From positions 1 through 6,913 of the forward strand of contig CAKPZU010000111.1 of NCBI GenBank assembly GCA_934215405.1: a DNA stretch of 6,913 nt, read 5' to 3'. This document shows positions 1-6,005 of the stretch, one piece after another. Numbering within the stretch: the first letter of the stretch is position 1; each line of letters begins with the position of its first letter. This DNA comes from an uncultured Bacilli bacterium (GTDB lineage Bacteria; Bacillota_I; Bacilli_A; RFN20; CAG-631). The translations under genes and the position numbers were made by a program. The notes below the pieces were generated by a model. It saw nothing but the letters and a program-made list of their open reading frames with translations. It was not told where the DNA came from and did no database searches.

Positions 1-531
1 ACTAAACTCAATAATTAGTTGATACATTGATAAATATTGCTGAAGCTTAATTTCATTAATGTTTTCAACACTACTAGCTATTTTTAAATAATTTCTTAAG
101 GCTTTAGCAAATGAACCATCATCATTAATAATATAATAATCCTCTTTATCAAAAAAGAAATCCTTTAAATTATTACAACATTGTAATAAATTATTAATAT
201 TTACATGAAAAACATTGTCACCAATTTGTTTTTCATTTTTTTTATCAGTTAAGCAAAATTCAATATTTATAATTCTTGATGTTTCGCTTTTATTAAGAAC
301 TAATCTATGAATGACATTTGATTTAATAATTACAAATGATTGAGGTAACACTTCACTAATAATAGGTAAAGAATCATTATCCTTATAATATTCAAAATCA
401 AAAACACCATCAACATTATACATGATTTCAATTCTAGGATGATAATGTGCTCCCATATAAAATGATTCATCAAATAGCTTTTCAAAACAACCATTTACTT
501 CAACACATAAATTATCATAATTGTTGCTCAT
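1..531 (-). CDS. AraC-type transcriptional regulator, N-terminal cupin half (partial, C-terminus off the left edge)
   Basis: Reading leftward from 531, 177 codons stay open to the window edge, so the gene is cut and the C-terminal part is missing. The protein starts MSNNYDNLCVEVNGCF. It has the hallmark of the sugar-sensing cupin found at the N-terminus of AraC/XylS regulators: H29-Y-H31-P-R-I-E35-I-M-Y, a beta-rich stretch, then a second conserved segment near residues 61-77 with V-I-H75-R, then S-R-I-I-N-I-E-F. The helix-turn-helix DNA-binding domain would lie beyond the edge and is not visible, so the AraC assignment rests on the cupin pattern and on position: it is divergent from a sugar-transport operon, the usual place for its local activator. 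ATG at 531 is chosen because an AGGTGG ribosome site lies 8 bases upstream; the ATG at 535 is in another frame and stops after six codons. An alternative is another cupin-sensor protein. Confidence 0.82.
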   Translation of the reverse strand, partial: MSNNYDNLCVEVNGCFEKLFDESFYMGAHYHPRIEIMYNVDGVFDFEYYKDNDSLPIISEVLPQSFVIIKSNVIHRLVLNKSETSRIINIEFCLTDKKNEKQIGDNVFHVNINNLLQCCNNLKDFFFDKEDYYIINDDGSFAKALRNYLKIASSVENINEIKLQQYLSMYQLIIEFS

Positions 532-539
532 TCATGTCA

Positions 540-545
540 CCACCT
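540..545 (-). promoter_or_regulatory. Ribosome binding site of the AraC-type regulator
   Basis: On the minus strand this reads AGGTGG, 8 bases before the ATG at 531. It decides the start against the out-of-frame ATG at 535, which would leave only about 4 bases of spacing and a six-codon reading frame. Confidence 0.7.
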
Positions 546-551
546 ATATTT

Positions 552-579
552 AATATACCATTTTTTACCAAAATAGCAA
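552..579 (-). promoter_or_regulatory. Candidate sigma-A promoter for the AraC-type regulator
   Basis: On the minus strand TTGCTA (574-579, four of six consensus bases) is followed after 16 bases by TATATT (552-557, five of six). Transcription would begin only a few bases before the AGGTGG ribosome site, giving a very short leader. A competing candidate is TTGTCA (595-600) with TGCTAT (573-578), also 16 bases apart but with a poorer -10. In this AT-rich DNA either match could arise by chance. Confidence 0.35.
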
Positions 580-644
580 TGTTTTTATTCATAATGACAA
601 AAAATGTGCCATTAATAGATAGTAAGTAATTGCAATTAAAACTT

Positions 645-650
645 TATAAT
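645..650 (+). promoter_or_regulatory. Candidate -10 box of the operon promoter
   Basis: A perfect TATAAT lies 48 bases before the first permease ATG. The 16-18 base spacings upstream (621-628) show nothing like TTGACA. A TTGCAA (630-635), centred in the 10-base palindrome AATTGCAATT at 628-637, is only 9 bases from the -10, which is too close for a normal -35. A good -10 with no -35 is what an activator-dependent promoter often looks like, which fits control by the divergent AraC-type regulator. An alternative pairing is TTGCAA with TAAAAA at 653-658. The rest of the 532-698 gap shows no RNA structure or hairpin that I could recognise. Confidence 0.45.
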
Positions 651-698
651 GATAAAAATATTAATGAAAGAAACATAATTAAGTAAAGGAAAAATATT

Positions 699-1622
699 AT
701 GGAAAGTGTAAAGAAGAAGCGGTTAAAAAGACTTATAAAAAAATATATGCCTGTTTATATTATGATGATACCAATATTAATATTTTTAATAATATTTAAG
801 TATTATCCAATGTATGGAATTATTTTAGCTTTTAAGGATTATTTACCAAGTAAGGGAATATTAGGCAGTGAATTTGTCGGCTTTAAGCATTTTAAGGAAA
901 TATTTATAGAGCCACAATTCTTAAGAGCCTTAAGAAACACAATTATATTAAGTGTCTTAAAAATAGTATTTTGTTTTCCAGTTCCAATAATAATGTCATT
1001 ATTTTTAAACGAAATAAAAATAAAAAGAATTAGAAATTCAATACAATATATGATTTATTTACCAAATTTTATATCCTGGGTTATTATAGGTGAAATTGTT
1101 AGAATTGTTTTTGCAACAGGGGATGGCTTAATTAATAATGCTATAGTGCAATTTGGTGGAACGAGAAAGGAATTTTTAACAAATCCTAAATGGTTTTATT
1201 TTATATATATCTTTAGTACGATTTTTAAAGAAGCTGGTTGGGGAACGGTTATTTATATGGCTAGTATTTCCCAAATTAATCAAGAATTATATGAAGCAGC
1301 TAAAATTGATGGTGCTTCAAAATTTAAAATAGCTATGAAAATTACTCTTCCTTGTATTTCACCAATTATTATAATGATGTTTATTTTAGCAGTAGGAAAC
1401 ATAATGAATGCTGGTTTTGATCCAATCTTTAACTTATATAACAAATCTGTTTATAGTGTTGCTGATATTTTAGATACTTATTTATATAGAACTGGTATTA
1501 GTGAAGGAAAAATTGAAATTGGTGTAGCTTTAGGTTTGTTTAAATCAGTTATTAATTTTGCCTTATTAATGATGGCTAATGCAATTATTAAAAAACTTAA
1601 TGGGAGGGGATTATATGACTAG
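699..1622 (+). CDS. Carbohydrate ABC transporter permease, LplB type (first membrane subunit)
   Basis: This 307-residue inner-membrane protein is one of two permease subunits of a CUT1-class sugar importer. A basic N-terminus (KKKRLKRLIKKY) is followed by a hydrophobic segment at about 18-35 and the stretch YYPMYGIILAFKDY (35-48), characteristic of the LplB family of poly- and oligosaccharide permeases. Further hydrophobic segments lie near 81-103, 115-138, 165-187, 219-236 and 277-296, so six in all. The cytoplasmic EAA loop that docks on the ATPase is clear: E199-A-A-K-I-D-G205 and then L217-P218. Length and C-terminus (KKLNGRGLYD) are normal for the family. The start has an AAAGGA site at 685-690, 8 bases upstream. 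It is the first gene of the operon and overlaps the second permease by 8 bases. No ATPase gene follows, which is common in this class because a shared MsmX-type ATPase serves several importers. The substrate cannot be read from the sequence. Confidence 0.95.
   Translation: MESVKKKRLKRLIKKYMPVYIMMIPILIFLIIFKYYPMYGIILAFKDYLPSKGILGSEFVGFKHFKEIFIEPQFLRALRNTIILSVLKIVFCFPVPIIMSLFLNEIKIKRIRNSIQYMIYLPNFISWVIIGEIVRIVFATGDGLINNAIVQFGGTRKEFLTNPKWFYFIYIFSTIFKEAGWGTVIYMASISQINQELYEAAKIDGASKFKIAMKITLPCISPIIIMMFILAVGNIMNAGFDPIFNLYNKSVYSVADILDTYLYRTGISEGKIEIGVALGLFKSVINFALLMMANAIIKKLNGRGLYD
1602..1610 (+). promoter_or_regulatory. Strong ribosome binding site that fixes the second permease start
   Basis: GGGAGGGGA lies inside the end of the first permease gene, 4 bases before the ATG at 1615. 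It favours 1615 over the in-frame ATG at 1579, which would add twelve residues (MQLLKNLMGGDY) encoded in the overlap and lacks a comparable site. Confidence 0.75.
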
Positions 1623-2502
1623 TAAAGCTAACAAAAAAATTAAAGATTATGGAATAGGAACAGTTTTAATTTATATTGTTATGATTTTGTTTGCCTTAAT
1701 TTGTGTCTTTCCATTTATCTATGAATTATTATTATCATTTTCATCACAACAAGATTATTTAGCTGCTAAATATATTGTATTACCAAAGCATCCTACTCTT
1801 GAATCATATAAATATATCTTGTTTCAAGATCAAACAATTATTTCGTTTTTAATATCATTATTAGTCACAGTATGTGGAAGTGCCTTTACAATGATATTTT
1901 CAATACTTGGAGCTTATATTTTATCAAAGGATGAAATGCCAGGAAGAAAAATATTCTTTGTTCTTATTTTAATTACTATGTTTTTTGATGGCGGATTAAT
2001 ACCATTTTATTTAACTGTGAAAGGTTTAAAGCTTAATAATACCTTACTTGCTTTAATTATCCCATTTGCAATTTCTTCATATGATATGATTTTGCTTAGA
2101 AATTTCTTCCGTCAAATACCTCATGAGGTAATTGAATCAGCTGAGATGGATGGGGCTAATGAATTACAAGTTTTGTTTAAATTTGTTGTGCCTTTATCAA
2201 TGGCAGGAATTGTAACAATTAGTATGTTTACAATTGTTGCTAAATGGAATGACTGGTATTGGCCACTAATTTTCTTAACATTAAGAGAGGATTTATTCCC
2301 ACTTGCATTACAATTAAGAAACGTTTTAATGAATCAACAAGGTAGCGTTGATTTAAATGGTTATGTAGATATGAGTAAAATGTTTACACAATCACAAAAT
2401 GCTGCCATGGTTATGATATCAATTTTACCTATTATATGTGCTTATCCATTTTTACAAAAGTTCTTTGTAAAGGGTGCAATGATGGGTGCTATTAAAGAAT
2501 AA
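1615..2502 (+). CDS. Carbohydrate ABC transporter permease, YtcP type (second membrane subunit)
   Basis: From the ATG at 1615 the protein has 295 residues, normal for the partner permease of LplB. Hydrophobic segments are near 14-36, 75-102, 112-130, 143-160, 193-210 and 262-280. Family signatures include FDGGLIPFYL (124-133), the EAA-type loop E174-S-A-E-M-D-G180-A ending at V192-P193, the WNDWYWPL segment (211-218), and the C-terminal QKFFVKGAMMGAIKE, nearly the standard ending of this family. The EAA motif has Ser in place of the first Ala, which is common in this subunit. The start overlaps the upstream stop by 8 bases, so translation is probably coupled. It pairs with the upstream permease and the downstream binding lipoprotein in one importer. 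Assignment to the family is firm; the transported sugar is unknown. Confidence 0.95.
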   Translation: MTSKANKKIKDYGIGTVLIYIVMILFALICVFPFIYELLLSFSSQQDYLAAKYIVLPKHPTLESYKYILFQDQTIISFLISLLVTVCGSAFTMIFSILGAYILSKDEMPGRKIFFVLILITMFFDGGLIPFYLTVKGLKLNNTLLALIIPFAISSYDMILLRNFFRQIPHEVIESAEMDGANELQVLFKFVVPLSMAGIVTISMFTIVAKWNDWYWPLIFLTLREDLFPLALQLRNVLMNQQGSVDLNGYVDMSKMFTQSQNAAMVMISILPIICAYPFLQKFFVKGAMMGAIKE

Positions 2503-2519
2503 AAAAAGGAGAAAAAATT

Positions 2520-4178
2520 ATGAAAAAAAGTAAAAAGCTTATTACATTATTAACTGCATTATTATTAGCATCATGTAATAGTGTTAATGATGATAGCACT
2601 TTAACAATTTATTGCTGGAGTATTTCATCAATTAATACTGCCAAAAAGACAAATAGTCCAATTTATCAAAAAATTAAAGAAAACACAAATGCAGACATTA
2701 TAGCTAAAACCATTAATTCATCAGCATATGAGGAAGCAATTAACAAATTATTTAATACAGAAGAACTTCCTGATGTTTTTGTAACCTATGGCCCTGAGCG
2801 TCCAAATCAATACAAAAAGATGATTGAAAATGGAACATTACTAGCAATTTCTGATTATGTAAGTGAAACAAAATATCCAAATTTATATAATCATTTACAA
2901 AATTATAAATTCTTAGAGGATTTATATTATGCTAACCATAAGCAATATAGTATCCCTACTAATTTTTCATTAGAGCATTCAATATATGTAAGAGAGGATT
3001 GGATAGAAAACCTAAATAAAAAGGAAAAGCTAACACAAATATTAACTGATGAATTGGGTCACACACCAAGTGAGGAAGAACTTATTACATATAGATTTAA
3101 GGATCCAACAACAATTTTAGAATTTTACCGTTTAGCTAGAGCCTTTACATTTTACGATCCTGATGAAAATGGTATTAATGACACATATGGTTATACATCA
3201 ACAAGTGATATGTGGAGTGATAATTTCATTTATAACGCTTTTGCTGGTGGCTATCAAATGATGGTTAAGGATAATGATAAATATAATGCTAGTATTATTA
3301 CTGATAATACAAAAAAAGCTGTTTCATTTATTAATAAAATGCATAATGAAGGAATAATGCATCCGGATTGGCAAACTGATACCTTTGATGACAAACAAAC
3401 GAAGTTTTGCCAAGGAAAGGTGGGAATTATTGAATGCCATAACTGGTTTAATAACATCATTGTCGGCTTTAGATCAGCTAATCCAAATATTTCAATTGAA
3501 AAGGCAAGCCAAATTATTAAAATGATTAATCCTCCAACAAATGAAAATGGGATGGGAGGTATTTCAAGTCATCCTAATTTTTGGACAGTGACATGTATAA
3601 ATGCTAAAATGTCAAAAGCAAAAATTGAAAAGGCTTTAGCATTAATGGATTATTTATATAGTAAGGAAGGACAAGATTTATTTGTATATGGAATCGAAGG
3701 TGTTCATTATGAAATAAAAGATAATGAAAGGGTTTCATTAATGGGTAAAAATAATTCAGGCTTTAATTATACTGTTGCTAGCTATGATGCAGCTTATCCA
3801 TTCTCTAATTTTTGCAATTGGACAGCTGATTATTTTTCACCATATGCTACTAATGCTACTTTAATAAATAAGCAAATGGAAGAAGCCAAAAAATATTCTG
3901 TATATGAGGATTATCCATTTATTCAAACACCAAAATATGTTTCATATTTTGAAGGAATGAATGATTATAGCGAAGAAAAATTCAATGAATTCATTACTAA
4001 TAGTAAATATTATAGTGGCACTTCTAATAAATTATCTAAAGTAAATTTTGAGGATTTATATTCATTTAATGATGAATTTAATGCTAATTGGACTTCATAT
4101 GTTAACAAAATTTTAGCTGATTATAAAGGGCAAGAGGTTATTGATGAATATAATCAATATCTAAATGGGAATAAATAA
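2520..4178 (+). CDS. Sugar-binding lipoprotein of the ABC importer (LplA/YtcQ type, family 1 solute-binding protein)
   Basis: This 552-residue protein captures the sugar outside the cell and hands it to the two permeases. It opens with a lipoprotein signal peptide: MKKSKK, a hydrophobic run, then lipobox L16-A-S-C19, so the mature protein would be lipid-anchored at Cys19. Family hallmarks follow: E-L-P-D-V-F-V near residue 83, NGTLLAISDYV, SIPTNF, YVREDWIENL, and D213-P-D-E-N-G-I-N-D221-T-Y-G, an EF-hand-like acidic loop typical of this family and probably a metal site. Between YVREDWIENLN and the following DPTTILEFYRLARAF there are about 30 charged, helix-prone residues (KKEKLTQILTDELGHTPSEE and on), where many relatives have only a short link. 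The C-terminus (ILADYKGQEVIDEYNQYL) is the usual final helix, so the gene is complete. The ribosome site AAAGGAG (2506-2511) is 8 bases before the ATG, 17 bases after the second permease stop. Confidence 0.94.
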   Translation: MKKSKKLITLLTALLLASCNSVNDDSTLTIYCWSISSINTAKKTNSPIYQKIKENTNADIIAKTINSSAYEEAINKLFNTEELPDVFVTYGPERPNQYKKMIENGTLLAISDYVSETKYPNLYNHLQNYKFLEDLYYANHKQYSIPTNFSLEHSIYVREDWIENLNKKEKLTQILTDELGHTPSEEELITYRFKDPTTILEFYRLARAFTFYDPDENGINDTYGYTSTSDMWSDNFIYNAFAGGYQMMVKDNDKYNASIITDNTKKAVSFINKMHNEGIMHPDWQTDTFDDKQTKFCQGKVGIIECHNWFNNIIVGFRSANPNISIEKASQIIKMINPPTNENGMGGISSHPNFWTVTCINAKMSKAKIEKALALMDYLYSKEGQDLFVYGIEGVHYEIKDNERVSLMGKNNSGFNYTVASYDAAYPFSNFCNWTADYFSPYATNATLINKQMEEAKKYSVYEDYPFIQTPKYVSYFEGMNDYSEEKFNEFITNSKYYSGTSNKLSKVNFEDLYSFNDEFNANWTSYVNKILADYKGQEVIDEYNQYLNGNK

Positions 4179-4179
4179 T

Positions 4180-5997
4180 ATGAAAAGATTAAGAAAAACT
4201 TTAACATCATTTTTAATAATATTACTAGGAATTTTATTTATAAATCTTAAAAGCAATAAAGTATTTGCTTTAAGCCAAGGTGAAAATAATTTCTATTACT
4301 TTTATGGTGAGGCTAATGGAAAATATTATCAAATGACCTATAATGAGGATACTACTCGCTTTGAATTTACTAACGAGCCATATGCTATGATTAACGAATC
4401 ATCATCACATCCAGGAGTTAATGGAGATGTAATTAAGGCTTATAGAGCCAATGCTAATATTATATTATCAATGAAGATTTCACTAATTCATGAAGCTAGT
4501 GAAGGCGATGGAGTAATTGTAAAATTCGGTAGAAGAAATATCAAAGAAGATGGAAATTATAGTGATTATATTAGTGTTTTAGATGACTATTTTTTAAAGC
4601 AAGAAAATATTCAAATTAATTTAAAGGATATCAATTTAAATAGAGGTGACCTACTATTTATTTCTATAAATAAAAATAAAACAGATGCTAATGATTCAAC
4701 TACATTAATAACAAATGTAACATATGAAAAAATAGATGATGGTATTGATTATGGAAATAATCTTGGAGATTCAAGAATAATTGATGCTAGTAAATATTAC
4801 TCAAGCATTCAAGGGACTAATGATTATTTTTATGCCTATGGCTTTAATGATAAATATGTCTTAATGGAATTTGGCAATTGTAACGATGGCTCTATGGCTT
4901 ATCATGGACCATACCCTTATTTACAAATAGGTATTGATTATATGCATCCAGCCGATAGATATAATACCTTAAAAATATTTGTTTGTAGATATGATGGAAT
5001 TATTAGTATTGAAGGTTTTATAAAGCATCAAAATGTTTATGGTGATGGAATTAATTTTAAAATATTAAAAAATGAAGAAATAATTTATAATAATGATATT
5101 TTGGGAACTGATGATAAAAGATATGAGCTAGATAGCTTATTAAGCATTAATGTCAAGGCTGGGGATTTAATCATTATGTCTTTAAATAGTGGAAAGCATT
5201 ATGACAATTCAAGCGATGCCTTATCAACAAATATTGATATTTATTATAAAACAAAAGGAAATAATGAAATTGATAAAGAAGCTATTAATTACCTAAATTT
5301 AGTAAGCAAGGAAGCAGATTTATTTGATGTTATTAAGGTTGATAAGGATTATGATAAAGAAGCTAATGCTAATGGCTGTAAAGCAAATGCTTCACAAGGA
5401 ATAATCGCTACATTTGTAATTTTAGCATTACTACTTTTCCTTAAAAATAAAAAGAAAAAATATTTATTAAGCTTAATGCTAATTTTTACAATTTGTAGCT
5501 GTAATAATCAATCAATAAAAAATGAAGTTTATGATAATATTATCGATTATGCAAATAGGCAAAATTATCATAATTGGTCTTATTTATGTGGTGATGTTGA
5601 AAATGAATTAAAAATGATGGTTTATAATGATTTAAGTGGAAAGTATCTAGATTATTCAGGAAATGGAAAAATCCAAAAGAACCAATGGATGCCAGCGACT
5701 GATAATGAAATAATGGCATGCTTTACTGCTAATAGTACTGCAACCATTAAAGTAAAGATTACGCTTGAATTATTAGAACTACAAAATGTCGGTAGTGATG
5801 GTGTCGCTTTTTATGTAAAAGCAAGTGATAATTCAAGCTATATACTTTCAACAACCTTAAGAAATGAAATAACTAGCTATGAAAACGAATTTGAATATCA
5901 TCTTAAGGAAAGCGAAAAAATGTATTTTATTATGTCAGCTATTATGTCAACAACAAATGATAGAACATATGTTCACATAAGCATAAGCTATAAGTAG
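4180..5997 (+). CDS. Exported surface protein with three beta-rich modules and an internal anchor plus lipobox (apparent two-gene fusion)
   Basis: I know no named family for the whole 605-residue protein. Residues 1-30 form a signal peptide (MKRLRKTL, hydrophobic run, then KVFA). Two related modules follow (about 34-183 and 211-357) sharing an aromatic-rich start, HP, a GDG motif, a second GD near the end and a final I/V-x-Y strand. This resembles a carbohydrate-binding-like beta-sandwich often attached to Bacillota surface glycosidases, but binding is an inference. Then come G399-C400-K-A-N-A-S, a hydrophobic stretch (408-421) and KNKKKK (422-427), like a C-terminal sorting signal. Instead of stopping, the frame continues into YLLSLMLIFTICSC441, a lipoprotein-type signal, and a third module (about 461-605). 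The start at 4180 is preferred over the in-frame 4165 because MKRLRK makes a standard signal peptide; only a weak GGGA (4167-4170) precedes it. It lies 1 base after the binding-protein stop, suggesting coupled translation and a role in capturing the same sugar. No catalytic signature was seen. Confidence 0.8.
   Translation: MKRLRKTLTSFLIILLGILFINLKSNKVFALSQGENNFYYFYGEANGKYYQMTYNEDTTRFEFTNEPYAMINESSSHPGVNGDVIKAYRANANIILSMKISLIHEASEGDGVIVKFGRRNIKEDGNYSDYISVLDDYFLKQENIQINLKDINLNRGDLLFISINKNKTDANDSTTLITNVTYEKIDDGIDYGNNLGDSRIIDASKYYSSIQGTNDYFYAYGFNDKYVLMEFGNCNDGSMAYHGPYPYLQIGIDYMHPADRYNTLKIFVCRYDGIISIEGFIKHQNVYGDGINFKILKNEEIIYNNDILGTDDKRYELDSLLSINVKAGDLIIMSLNSGKHYDNSSDALSTNIDIYYKTKGNNEIDKEAINYLNLVSKEADLFDVIKVDKDYDKEANANGCKANASQGIIATFVILALLLFLKNKKKKYLLSLMLIFTICSCNNQSIKNEVYDNIIDYANRQNYHNWSYLCGDVENELKMMVYNDLSGKYLDYSGNGKIQKNQWMPATDNEIMACFTANSTATIKVKITLELLELQNVGSDGVAFYVKASDNSSYILSTTLRNEITSYENEFEYHLKESEKMYFIMSAIMSTTNDRTYVHISISYK
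4279..5994 (+). repeat. Three divergent copies of a ~150-residue beta-rich module within the surface protein
   Basis: Copy 1 covers about 4279-4728, copy 2 about 4810-5250 and copy 3 about 5560-5994. The shared landmarks are: an aromatic opening (NNFYYFYGEANGKYYQMTY; NDYFYAYGFNDKYVLMEF; NWSYLCGDVENELKMMVY); HPG or HP in copies 1 and 2 (absent in copy 3); EGDGVIVKF / YGDGINFKI / GSDGVAFYV; then RGDLLFIS / AGDLIIMS / ESEKMYFIM; and a closing strand TNVTYEK / IDIYYK / ISISYK. The copies are too diverged to be a recent DNA duplication; the similarity is at the protein level and was found by eye. Copy 3 is the most degenerate. Confidence 0.65.
5374..5508 (+). other. Back-to-back anchor signal and lipoprotein signal inside one reading frame
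   Basis: Codons for G399-C400 begin at 5374, the hydrophobic stretch IIATFVILALLLFL follows, then KNKKKK at 5443-5460. YLLSLMLIFTICSC comes immediately after, with the candidate lipobox Cys441 at 5500-5502 (I438-C439-S440-C441), then N-N. KKK-hydrophobic-C-S-C-N-N is laid out like the beginning of an independent lipoprotein, but no ATG, GTG or TTG and no ribosome site stands at the KKK position. The only nearby in-frame ATG (M433) is inside the hydrophobic core. Confidence 0.6.
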
Positions 5998-6005
5998 GTA
6001 ATTTT

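Noticed and set aside
447..629. A 60-codon rightward reading frame across the start of the regulator and the divergent promoter region
   Set aside because: It is mostly antisense to the cupin-coding frame, has no ribosome binding site, and its product looks like noise from AT-rich DNA.
574..636. Near-repeat TAGCAAT (574-580) and TTGCAAT (630-636) as paired regulator half-sites
   Set aside because: Spacing of 56 bases and a short imperfect match in AT-rich DNA are not enough to call an operator.
1579..1614. Earlier in-frame start for the second permease
   Set aside because: The strong GGGAGGGGA site points to the ATG at 1615, and family members do not need the extra twelve residues.
3254..3460. 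A 68-codon leftward reading frame inside the binding-lipoprotein gene
   Set aside because: It lies fully antisense to a well-supported gene and its product has no recognisable motif.
4165..4179. Earlier in-frame start for the surface protein
   Set aside because: It would place MGINN before an otherwise standard MKRLRK signal peptide and would overlap the upstream gene without a better ribosome site.
5435..5462. Frameshift or programmed slippage at the A-rich stretch
   Set aside because: The frame is continuous and protein-like on both sides, so no slippage is needed; a base error there would break rather than join the frame, unless it changed only a stop codon.
699..5997. Possible use of the Mollicutes code (TGA as Trp)
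   Set aside because: Tryptophan codons seen are TGG and no in-frame TGA interrupts the genes. The four visible stops are TAG or TAA, so TGA use as a stop is simply untested here.
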